Under the pieces are notes generated by a model. The model was not told the origin of the DNA. It saw only the letters and a list, made by a program, of their open reading frames with translations, and did not search any database. A program made the position numbers and the translations under genes. Source: Myxococcota bacterium (GTDB lineage: Bacteria > Myxococcota_A > UBA9160 > PR03). From it: DNA of 11,971 bases. Numbering within the stretch: position 1 is the stretch's first letter; the number at the start of each line of letters is the position of its first letter. Below, one piece after another: positions 5,746-11,971 of the stretch. The DNA lies in the NCBI GenBank assembly GCA_025453505.1, contig JALOQG010000162.1:1-11971 (forward strand), in the 5' to 3' direction.

Positions 5746-7824
5746 ATGGCGGCGCGGCGCACCCGCAAGCAGGCGCGCAGCCGAGCCGCCCGCGAATTCG
5801 TGTCGGAGGTCGAGGAGATCCTCGACCGGATGCGCGCCGATCTGGCGGATCTCGGCGATGCGCGCGCCGGCGGCCATCTCGATCCGGACCTCGCCAACCG
5901 GCTCTTCCGCTCGGCCCACTCGCTGAAGGGCGTGGCGGGCATGTTCGGCTTCGAGGGCATGAGCGAACTCGCACATCACCTCGAGGACGTCCTCGACGGC
6001 TTGCGCATGGGCCGGCTCGCGCCCGACGCGCCGGCGCTCGATCTGCTCGACGAAGTCGTCGAACTCGTCGCCGGGCTGATCGAGCGCGAGGGCGATCCCG
6101 CCGGTGCGCAGGCGGACGTGCAGACGATGATCGGGCGCATCCACGCGGCGCTCGATGCTCCTCCGGAGCCCTCCGCCGCCGACGCGGAGCTCGAGGGTCT
6201 CGACGCGTCGCTGCTGCGCGCGCTCACCGAGTACGAAGAGCACCGGCTGCGCGAATCGCTGCGGCGCGGACTCGCGATCCACCTGGTCGAGGCGAGCTTC
6301 GAGATCCTCTCGTTCGAAGAGGGACTCTCCGAGCTGACGCGCGCCGTGCGCGAGGTCGGCGAAGTGATCTCGACGCTGCCCGCGCCGGGCGACGCGCCGG
6401 ATTCGCAGATCCGCTTCTCGCTGCTGGTCGGTGCGTCGGTGCGCGCCGAAGAACTGCGCAGCCGCATCGACGTGCCCGGCGCGACGGTGCACGAGCTGCG
6501 GCCGGCCGGCGCGGCTGCCGCGGCGCCCGCAACACCCGCGAGCGTCGCCACGGGTGAGGACGCCGCCGTCACGGACCCGCTCGCCGAGGCATCGCGCGGG
6601 GAGGGGGGCGAACTCGAGTCGCTGAAGTCGATCAGCGAGACCGTCCGCGTCGACATCCGCAAGCTCGACGAGCTGATGAACCTGGTCGGCGAACTCGTGA
6701 TTCAGCGCGGCGCGCTCGGCGCGATCGCGGATCGCCTGATCCACGATCCCGCGACCGCGAAGATCGGCCGCGAGCTCGGCAAGATCCACAAGAACTTCGA
6801 GCGCCGGCTCGCGGACCTGCAGGCGGGCGTGCTGGAAGTGCGCATGGTGCCGCTGCGCCAGGTCTTCGAGAAGCTCTCGCGCGTGGTGCGGCGCCTGCGC
6901 CGCGACATCGGCAAGGACGTGCGGCTCGAAGTGCGCGGCGGCGACACCGAACTCGACAAGCTGATCGTCGAACAGCTCGCCGATCCGTTGATGCACGTCG
7001 TGCGCAACGCGTTCGATCATGCCATCGAGACGCCCGCCGAGCGCAGTGCGGCCGGCAAGCCGCCCGAGGGCGTGATCCGGCTCGACGCCCTGCAGCGTGG
7101 CAACCACGTGGTGATCCAGGTCTGCGACGATGGCCGCGGCATCGATCCGGCCGCCGTGTTGCGCCGGGCCGCGGCGCTCGGCCTCGTGGAGGCCGACGAC
7201 TCCTCGCTCACGCGCAAGCAGATCCTCGACCTGATCTTCGCGCCGGGTCTCTCGACCGCGGACGAAGTCACCGAGACGAGCGGCCGCGGCGTCGGCATGG
7301 ACGTGGTGCGCGAGAACGTCAACGCGCTCGGCGGCATCGTGCACGTGGACTCGGAGCTCGGCCGTGGCACCACGGTGTCGTTCACGCTGCCGATCACGCT
7401 CGCGATCATCCAGGCGGTGCTGGTCGGCGTCGGCGACCAGCGCTTCGCGATCCCGCTCGGCGCCGTGCTCGAGACGCTGCTCGTCGATCCCGCGACGATC
7501 CAGCGCAGCGAGGGCCGCGAGTTCCTGAACCTGCGCGGCGAGCCGCTCGCGCTGCGGCGTCTGCACGCCGAGTTCGAGCTGCCGCCTCCGCCGCTCGGCG
7601 CGCGCCAGGCGGTGGTCGTCGTGGGACTCGGCGACGCGCGGCTCGGCGTGCTCGTCGATCGCCTCGAAGGTCAGCAGGACGCCGTCATCAAGCCCATCCA
7701 GGGTCCCATTCGCAGCGTGCGCGGCATCGCCGGAGCCACCGAGCTCGGCAGCCAGGGCACCGTGCTCGTCATCGACGTCGCCGCGCTCGTCGAGGACGCG
7801 GCCAAACGCCGGGAGGCCGCGTGA
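5746..7824 (+). CDS. cheA: CheA-type chemotaxis histidine kinase
   Basis: The protein has 692 aa from ATG 5746, 9 nt after the cheY remnant. Domains in order: the HPt (P1) domain at about 15-135 with the phosphorylation motif FRSAHSLKGVAGMFGF and H58; a divergent P2-like region at about 150-255; an Ala-rich linker; the dimerisation domain at about 295-370 starting at VRVDIRKLDELMNLVGELV; the ATPase (P4) at about 370-550 with N-box HVVRNAFDHAIE (417-428), DDGRG (461-465), IFAPGLST (497-504) and GRGVGMDVV (513-521); and a CheW-like P5 domain at about 550-690. All key catalytic motifs are present, so the kinase should be active. There is no C-terminal receiver. Its natural target would be a CheY, but the adjacent one is broken. 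The stop overlaps the first cheW. Confidence 0.95.
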   Translation: MAARRTRKQARSRAAREFVSEVEEILDRMRADLADLGDARAGGHLDPDLANRLFRSAHSLKGVAGMFGFEGMSELAHHLEDVLDGLRMGRLAPDAPALDLLDEVVELVAGLIEREGDPAGAQADVQTMIGRIHAALDAPPEPSAADAELEGLDASLLRALTEYEEHRLRESLRRGLAIHLVEASFEILSFEEGLSELTRAVREVGEVISTLPAPGDAPDSQIRFSLLVGASVRAEELRSRIDVPGATVHELRPAGAAAAAPATPASVATGEDAAVTDPLAEASRGEGGELESLKSISETVRVDIRKLDELMNLVGELVIQRGALGAIADRLIHDPATAKIGRELGKIHKNFERRLADLQAGVLEVRMVPLRQVFEKLSRVVRRLRRDIGKDVRLEVRGGDTELDKLIVEQLADPLMHVVRNAFDHAIETPAERSAAGKPPEGVIRLDALQRGNHVVIQVCDDGRGIDPAAVLRRAAALGLVEADDSSLTRKQILDLIFAPGLSTADEVTETSGRGVGMDVVRENVNALGGIVHVDSELGRGTTVSFTLPITLAIIQAVLVGVGDQRFAIPLGAVLETLLVDPATIQRSEGREFLNLRGEPLALRRLHAEFELPPPPLGARQAVVVVGLGDARLGVLVDRLEGQQDAVIKPIQGPIRSVRGIAGATELGSQGTVLVIDVAALVEDAAKRREAA

Positions 7825-8360
7825 GTACGGCCGTCCTCGACCCGCGCGAGAACTTCGAGACGCTGGCGCGCACGGCCGGGCTGCGCGGCGACGCGCACGA
7901 GGAAGCGGCCGCCGAGCGCGAGCTGCTCGTCCTGTGGCTCGGCGACGATCCCTACGCGATCCCGGTCGAGCGCGTGCGCGAGATCGTGCGGTTGCGTCCG
8001 ATCACGCCGATTCCGCGCGTACCCGAGGCCGTGCGCGGCGTGCTCTCGCTGCGCGGCGAGATCGTGCAGGTGATCGATCTGCGCCGGCGGCTCGGACTCG
8101 CGGAACCCGAACGCAGGCAGGGCGGTGAGAGCGAGCGGCGCTCCGAGCGGCGTCGCGTCGTGGTGTTGAACGGCGAAGACGGGCAGATGACCGGCTTGCT
8201 CGTCGATCGCGTGAGCGAAGTCCTGCGCTTGCGCGACGACGCGCTGCGTCCGCCCACGGCGCGCGAGGCTTCGACCGTGCACGCACTGGCGCCGCACGGC
8301 GAACACTTCGTGTCGGTCTTCGACGTCGACCGGGTGCTCGACCTCGACGGGGACGCGTGA
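7821..8360 (+). CDS. cheW: CheW-type chemotaxis adaptor 1
   Basis: The protein has 179 aa. GTG 7821 overlaps the cheA stop (GTGA), and GGGAGG at 7811-7816 is its ribosome-binding site. After a 30-residue charged N-terminal extension it shows the CheW SH3-like fold: LLVLWLGDDPYAIPVERVREIVRL, ITPIPRVPEAVRGVLSLRGEIVQVIDLRRRLG with the conserved Arg78 of the LRG motif, then VVVLNGEDGQMTGLLVDRVSEVLRL. CheW bridges receptors and CheA in signalling arrays. An Arg/Glu-rich loop at about 94-112 is longer than usual. It differs clearly from the second CheW, so the two are probably not redundant copies. Confidence 0.93.
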   Translation: MSTAVLDPRENFETLARTAGLRGDAHEEAAAERELLVLWLGDDPYAIPVERVREIVRLRPITPIPRVPEAVRGVLSLRGEIVQVIDLRRRLGLAEPERRQGGESERRSERRRVVVLNGEDGQMTGLLVDRVSEVLRLRDDALRPPTAREASTVHALAPHGEHFVSVFDVDRVLDLDGDA

Positions 8361-8364
8361 GCCG

Positions 8365-8883
8365 GTGGAACCGAACCTGCGCGCCTCCCACGACGAACTC
8401 CGCGGCGATTCGCAGATCGAGCTCGCGTGTCTCGACGTGCGCGGGCAGAGCTTCGGCATCGACGTGCAGCAGGTGCGTGAGATCGTGCGCGCGCAGGCGC
8501 TGGTGCCGCTGCCCCGGGCGCCGCGTCTCGTGGAGGGCGTGATCGATCTGCGCGGGGCGATCGTGCCGGTCGTGGATCTCGGACGCGCCCTCGGCGGTGC
8601 GCCGATCGAGGACATCGCGAGTGCGCGCATCGCGATCGTCGAGGTGGAGGGACTCGTGTTCGGCCTGCGCGCGGGCGCCGCTTCGGACGTGCTCGCGGTG
8701 GCGGCGTCCGACGTGCAGTCGCCGCCCGCGCTGGTCGCCCAGGCCGGCTACGAAGCGGTGCGCGCCGTCGTGCGCCGACGCGGCGCGCCGCCCGTCCTCG
8801 TCCTCGCACTCGAACACGTACTCGAAAGCGTCTACCGATCGGGCATCGAGGAGCGGGCGCGGGAGGCCCCCGACGAGGCCTAG
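8365..8883 (+). CDS. CheW-type chemotaxis adaptor 2
   Basis: The protein has 172 aa from GTG 8365, 4 nt after the first cheW, with GGGGACG (8349-8355) as a plausible ribosome-binding site. The CheW signature is clear: ELACLDVRGQSFGIDVQQVREIV, LVPLPRAPRLVEGVIDLRGAIVPVVDLGRALGG with Arg63, then ARIAIVEVEGLVFGLRAGAASDVL. The usual VD before the second helix is replaced by AA in RAGAASDV, so it is more diverged than CheW 1. It may build a different interface in the array or pair with a distinct receptor. It ends the cheA-cheW-cheW block; about 200 nt of non-coding sequence follow. Confidence 0.9.
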   Translation: MEPNLRASHDELRGDSQIELACLDVRGQSFGIDVQQVREIVRAQALVPLPRAPRLVEGVIDLRGAIVPVVDLGRALGGAPIEDIASARIAIVEVEGLVFGLRAGAASDVLAVAASDVQSPPALVAQAGYEAVRAVVRRRGAPPVLVLALEHVLESVYRSGIEERAREAPDEA

Positions 8884-8946
8884 CGTCTGGAGATCCCCCC
8901 AGCGTCTGGCGTCGCGGGCAGGACGTTGGAGGCAGCGAAACATCCG

Positions 8947-8967
8947 CGCCGGGCCTCAGCCCCGGCG
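8947..8967. other. 7-bp inverted repeat overlapping the second promoter candidate
   Basis: CGCCGGG (8947-8953) and CCCGGCG (8961-8967) are perfectly complementary, with the 7-nt loop CCTCAGC. The loop contains the TCAG that serves as the -35 element of the candidate promoter at 8956-8982. No T-run follows, so a terminator for the cheW gene is unlikely. Confidence 0.35.
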
Positions 8968-8982
8968 TGGAGCGACCGATAC
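8956..8982 (+). promoter_or_regulatory. Candidate sigma-28-like promoter upstream of the zinc-ribbon gene
   Basis: TCAG (8956-8959), 15 nt, then ACCGATAC (8975-8982). Against TAAA-N15-GCCGATAA the -10 matches 6 of 8 bases and the spacing is exact, but the -35 is weak. It resembles the candidate at 5387-5414. About 100 nt of leader separate it from the ATG at 9083. That leader can form a GCCGG/CCGGC stem (8992-8996 with 9010-9014). Confidence 0.35.
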
Positions 8983-9082
8983 GAGCAAAGGGCCGGCATG
9001 CCTCGCGCACCGGCAAACGGGAGGGGTGCTTCGTGCCTCGCGGAAACGAATCGCTCCCGAGATCGCGGCAGAGGAGTCGGCA

Positions 9083-10387
9083 ATGATTGCGGCGTGCCCC
9101 AAGTGCCAGACCCGGTATCGGGTCGAGCCCGAGCGGATCGGTCCCGACGGCGCGCGGCTGCGCTGCACCCAGTGCAGCTCCGTCTTCCGCGTCCGGAAAC
9201 CCGAAGCGCCTGGCGTCGCAGCACCCGTTGCGCCGACTCCGAGGCAGGAGCCTGCGCTCGAAGCTCCCGTCCACCGAGTCGTCACGTCCGGAGCGGAAGC
9301 CCATGCAAGCGAAATCGCGTCCAGCGATTTCGCGCGCAGCGAGCCGAAGGCGAGCGAAGCCCATGAGGCCGTCGCTGGCGACGGCAACCAGGCTGGATCG
9401 GCCGAAAGCCGATTCGGTGGGGCCAGCAACCGAACTCAGCCGGCCCCGAATCCCGAAGAACCCGCTTTCGACCACGCACGCCTCGTCCTCGTCGCGCACC
9501 CCAACGCCGACGCCTGCAAGCGCATCGCCGAGGCGCTCGAGCGCGAAGGGCTCCAGGTGCTCGTCGCGCACGACGGCGTCGAGGCCATCCTCTCGATCCA
9601 GCGCGCGCTGCCGCGCGTCGTGGTGCTCGACGCCGCGTTGCCCAAGATGTTCGGCTTCCAGGTCTGCGAACTGGTCAAGCGCAACGAGAGCCTGCGCCGG
9701 ATCCACGTCTGCATGATGGGCGCGATCCACCGCGACGACCGCTATCGCCGCGCTCCGAACGAGATCTACGGCGCTGACTTCTATCTCGAGCCGCCGGCGC
9801 TCCCCGGTGCGCTGCTCGAGTGGCTCGCCCGTCTCGACCTGCCGCTGCACTCGCGCACGAAGCCGAGCGGCCCGTCCGCTCCGAGGCCGGAGCCCGCGTT
9901 CGAAGCTCCCGCGCCTCGAAGCGTCACGTCCGGAGCGACCGCGCATCGAGAAGTCACGTCCGGAGCCAAAGCCCATGCAAGCGAAATCGCTTCCAGCGAT
10001 TTCGCGCGCAGCGAGGCGAAGCCGAGCGAAGCCCATCAGGCTCGCGGTGGCGCCGGCAACGAACCCCTATCGGCCGAAGGCCGATTCGGCGGCGTCGGCA
10101 ACCAGGGCCCGACCGTCGCTCCCGCCCCGAAGCCCGCCGCCGATCCCCTCGCCGCCGAGCGGGCGCAGGCCGAGCGGCTCGCGCGCATCATCGTTTCGGA
10201 CATCGTCCTCTACAACGAGGAGAAGTTCGCGGCCGCAGTGCGCACGGGCGATCTCGAGTCGCTGCAGGGCGAGCTGGCCGAGGGCCGCGCGCTGTTCCGA
10301 GAGCGCATCGACGCCAGCGTGCGGGAAGAGCGCGACTACCTCGCCGACGAGCTGGCCCGCGTGGCCCGGTCGCGGGGGATGCCGTGA
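9083..10387 (+). CDS. Zinc-ribbon protein with a degenerate receiver domain and repeat-derived linkers
   Basis: The protein has 434 aa from ATG 9083, with GAGGAG (9071-9076) as a strong ribosome-binding site. Residues 1-38 form an MJ0042-type zinc ribbon: CPKC (C5, C8) and CTQC (C28, C31) framing RYRVEPERIGPDGARLRC, then SSVFRV. Linker 1 (about 40-130) and linker 2 (about 258-360) carry the two copies of a DNA repeat. Between them, residues 132-252 fold like a receiver: LVLVAHPNADACKRIAEALEREG, VVVLDAALPKMFGF with phospho-acceptor-type D183, and GADFYLEPPAL. The acidic pair is replaced by HPN, the Thr by Gly and the Lys by Pro, so normal phosphorylation is unlikely. The C-terminal 70 residues are helical and charged (RLARIIVSDIVLYNEEKF onwards). 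The function is not known. Position suggests a partner of the chemosensory kinase or its HEAT neighbour. Confidence 0.8.
   Translation: MIAACPKCQTRYRVEPERIGPDGARLRCTQCSSVFRVRKPEAPGVAAPVAPTPRQEPALEAPVHRVVTSGAEAHASEIASSDFARSEPKASEAHEAVAGDGNQAGSAESRFGGASNRTQPAPNPEEPAFDHARLVLVAHPNADACKRIAEALEREGLQVLVAHDGVEAILSIQRALPRVVVLDAALPKMFGFQVCELVKRNESLRRIHVCMMGAIHRDDRYRRAPNEIYGADFYLEPPALPGALLEWLARLDLPLHSRTKPSGPSAPRPEPAFEAPAPRSVTSGATAHREVTSGAKAHASEIASSDFARSEAKPSEAHQARGGAGNEPLSAEGRFGGVGNQGPTVAPAPKPAADPLAAERAQAERLARIIVSDIVLYNEEKFAAAVRTGDLESLQGELAEGRALFRERIDASVREERDYLADELARVARSRGMP
9239..9431. repeat. Copy A of an in-frame dispersed repeat with hairpin
   Basis: This 193-nt segment codes for linker 1 of the zinc-ribbon protein and recurs at 9881-10103. 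Its core 9281-9369 matches 9953-10041 at 83 of 89 positions, counted by eye. It contains a perfect 10-bp stem, GCGAAATCGC (9309-9318) with GCGATTTCGC (9324-9333), around a 5-nt loop, and a second small dyad near ATCGGCCGAAAGCCGAT. Most core differences between the copies change amino acids, which points to conservation of DNA or RNA structure rather than of peptide. Confidence 0.8.
9881..10103. repeat. Copy B of the in-frame dispersed repeat with hairpin
   Basis: This 223-nt segment codes for linker 2 of the same protein. It is exactly 30 nt longer than copy A because the unit beginning GTCACGTCCGGAGC is doubled. The 10-bp stem is kept (9981-9990 with 9996-10005, loop TTCCA). The second dyad is perfect here: ATCGGCC-GAA-GGCCGAT. 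Both copies are read in the same frame, giving peptides such as HASEIASSDFARSE in each linker. Confidence 0.8.
9923..9982 (+). repeat. 30-nt tandem duplication inside repeat copy B
   Basis: GTCACGTCCGGAGC occurs at 9923-9936 and again at 9953-9966, exactly 30 nt apart; copy A has it once. The rest of the two units is diverged (GACCGCGCATCGAGAA versus CAAAGCCCATGCAAGC). The phase is kept, adding ten residues (one extra VTSGA-x-AH unit) to the linker. Confidence 0.6.
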
Positions 10388-11971
10388 CGAGCGGGCTCGA
10401 TCCGCGCGAGCGCGAGAGCATCCTGCACGACCTGTGCAGCGCCGACGAAGAGGTACGACGCCTCGCCGTCGAGCGCGGCGTCTTGCTGCCCGCGGCCGAG
10501 GCGTTGCCGATGCTCGCCGAGCGGCTCGGCGATCCGAGCTGGCGCGTTCGCAAGGCGGCGGTCGAAGCGCTGGCCGTCACGCCCGAAGACTGGCCGGTGG
10601 CGCAACACCTGATCGCGTCACTCGCCGACGGCGAGAACCCCGGCCGGCGCAACGCCGCGGTCGAGGCGCTCGTCCGCATCGGGCGCCGCATGGTCGTGCC
10701 GTTGCTCGAGGCGACCGAGAGTCCCGACGTGGACGTGCGCAAGCTCGTGGTCGACGCGCTCGCCGGCATCGGCAGCGAGCGCGCGACGCCGCGTCTCGCC
10801 GCGCTGCTCGATGACGCCGACGCCAACGTGCGCGGCGCCGCGGCCGACGCGCTCGCAGCGCTCGGCGGGATCGAGGCGCAGCGCGCGCTCCGCACGGCGG
10901 CCCTGCGGGAAGACGAGGAGACGCTCGTACGTTTCGCCGCGCTGCGCGGACTGGCCCGGCTCGAAGCGCCGCTGCGCGCTTCCGATCTCGCGTCGGCGAT
11001 CTCGGATCCGATGCTGCGCGCGGTCGCGTTCGGCGTGCTCGGGCGCGTATCCGATCCGGAGGGCGAAGAGGTGCTGCTCAAGGGCCTCGAGTCGGGCTCG
11101 CGCGCGACGCGCGAGGCGGCGATCGAGGCCTTGCTGCGCGTCGTCGCGCACGCGGAGACGGGCGAAGCGGATCGACTCTGCGCGCGCCTGCGAAGCTGTG
11201 CGGAGACGGCCCCCGGCGCGGTCTCGGACGCGATGGTGCGGCTCGGCGAGGCGGATCTCGCCACGCGGATCCTGATCGCGCAGTTCCTCGGCATCGTCGC
11301 CGTGCCCGAAGCCGCGCTGCCGCTGCTGTGCGCGGCGCGCGACGACGAGGCGCTCGCCGAGGTCGCACTCGGCGCGCTCACCGGTCTCGGAGCCGGCGGC
11401 GAAGCGCAGATCGACGCGGTCTGGAGCACGCTCGACGGCGATCTGCAGCTGCTCGCGTGCCAGGCGCTCGGTCGCGGCCGCGGCGCGCGCGGCGCCGCAC
11501 GTCTCGTGCTCGCGCTCGACGAAGCGGATCCCACGCTGCGCGCCGCCGCGGCGCGCGCAGTGGCGGGTCGCGGCGACACCAGCGCGGCGTCCGCGCTGGT
11601 TCGGCGGCTGCAGCTCGCCACCGACGACTTCGATCCCGACGCCGAGCTCGAACGCAGCGCGCTGATCGACGCGCTGGTGAAGATCACGGCTGCCTCGCCG
11701 GACGCCGACGCGCGCCGCGCGGTGACCGACCTGCTCGCGAGCTCGTTCGAGGGCGCCAGCGAATCCGTGCGCCTCGCGATCGCGCGCGTGCTCGGCAGCG
11801 TCGGTGCGGGCGATCACGCGTCGCTGATGGCGTTGCTCGCGCAGGATCCGAGCCCGGCGGTGCGCCGTGCGGCGGTCGCTGCGCTCGCGGGGCTGCGCGG
11901 AGAGGCACGCCGCGAGGCGCTGCGGCTCGCTCTCGCCGACGAGGCCGCGGCCGTACGCATCGCAGCGGCGG
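10384..11971 (+). CDS. HEAT-repeat protein, incomplete at the window edge
   Basis: Translation from GTG 10384, which overlaps the zinc-ribbon stop as GTGA, stays open to the window end for at least 529 codons. The sequence is a run of paired helices of about 30 residues each, in HEAT or PBS-lyase-like style. Examples are PMLAERLGDPSWRVRKAAVEAL, then LLEATESPDVDVRKLVVDALAGIG, then LAALLDDADANVRGAAADALAALG, and near the end LAQDPSPAVRRAAVAALAGL. The conserved D-x-x-x-x-VR-x-A pattern recurs through the first 180 and last 60 residues; the middle repeats are more divergent. There is no signal peptide or membrane segment in the visible part. HEAT arrays are protein-binding scaffolds. Its coupling to a chemosensory operon suggests an adaptor or output role, and a CheR, receiver or other domain could follow beyond the edge. 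Confidence 0.88.
   Translation, partial: MTSGLDPRERESILHDLCSADEEVRRLAVERGVLLPAAEALPMLAERLGDPSWRVRKAAVEALAVTPEDWPVAQHLIASLADGENPGRRNAAVEALVRIGRRMVVPLLEATESPDVDVRKLVVDALAGIGSERATPRLAALLDDADANVRGAAADALAALGGIEAQRALRTAALREDEETLVRFAALRGLARLEAPLRASDLASAISDPMLRAVAFGVLGRVSDPEGEEVLLKGLESGSRATREAAIEALLRVVAHAETGEADRLCARLRSCAETAPGAVSDAMVRLGEADLATRILIAQFLGIVAVPEAALPLLCAARDDEALAEVALGALTGLGAGGEAQIDAVWSTLDGDLQLLACQALGRGRGARGAARLVLALDEADPTLRAAAARAVAGRGDTSAASALVRRLQLATDDFDPDAELERSALIDALVKITAASPDADARRAVTDLLASSFEGASESVRLAIARVLGSVGAGDHASLMALLAQDPSPAVRRAAVAALAGLRGEARREALRLALADEAAAVRIAAA

Noticed and set aside
5179..7566. Long antisense reading frame (795 codons) opposite cheA
   Set aside because: It mirrors the codon structure of cheA, as expected when third positions are nearly always G or C. 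The peptide has no recognisable domain. Other long opposite-strand and off-frame reading frames in the window were dropped for the same reason.
8994..9010. GGCATGCCTCGCGCA, a sigma-54-like sequence with correct GG-N10-GC spacing
   Set aside because: The TT of the -12 element is GC and the leading T is C. In DNA this rich in GC such a partial match is expected by chance.
8982..9082. GAGCAAAGGGCCGG...CCGGCAAACGG leader, considered as a cyclic-di-GMP (GEMM) riboswitch
   Set aside because: Only a 5-bp stem and scattered CAAA words are present. The conserved GEMM core and tetraloop-receptor layout are not recognisable. A covariance search would settle it.
9239..10103. CRISPR array
   Set aside because: There are only two long, diverged copies separated by a protein domain, translated in frame, with no short regular repeats or spacers.
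1..11971. tRNA, rRNA or insertion-sequence genes
   Set aside because: No cloverleaf, rRNA-like stretch, transposase or target-site duplication was recognised on either strand.

Overview
This is a gene-dense, very GC-rich window. All genes lie on the + strand, codon third positions are mostly G or C, and most adjacent genes overlap by 4 nt. The gene content (nrdR-ribD-ribH-nusB, a PATAN/DUF4388 multidomain protein, a chemosensory cluster with zinc-ribbon and HEAT proteins) suggests a Myxococcota-like or other 'deltaproteobacterial' lineage. That assignment is inference from style and synteny, not from a marker.

Region 1 (1-166) has no gene. It is one nested, imperfect palindrome that runs directly into the GTG start of nrdR. 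Region 2 (167-3345) is a tightly overlapping housekeeping operon: nrdR (ribonucleotide reductase repressor), ribD and ribH (riboflavin synthesis), nusB (rRNA antitermination) and a stand-alone protein resembling the N-terminal domain of M17 leucyl aminopeptidases. The ribE and ribBA genes that often sit between ribD and ribH are absent here.

Region 3 (3346-5344) has a short spacer with two inverted repeats, then a 623-aa protein with a PATAN/DUF4388 domain, an acidic linker, a degenerate receiver and a GAF-like domain. Region 4 (5345-11971) is a chemosensory cluster: a broken cheY-like gene with an internal, frame-shifting deletion, an apparently intact CheA kinase, two CheW adaptors, a zinc-ribbon protein with a degenerate receiver, and a long HEAT-repeat protein that runs off the window. 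Candidate sigma-28 (FliA-type) promoters precede the broken cheY and the zinc-ribbon gene. No methyl-accepting receptor, CheR or CheB is visible.

Three points stand out. First, a kinase-competent CheA sits among three receiver-like sequences, none of which is an intact canonical phospho-acceptor. Second, the receiver of the zinc-ribbon protein is flanked by two copies of a roughly 190-220-bp hairpin-containing DNA repeat, both translated in frame. Third, nrdR is preceded by a long predicted RNA structure in which almost all non-Watson-Crick positions of the outer stem are G-U compatible on the coding strand, and nrdR lacks an ordinary Shine-Dalgarno sequence.
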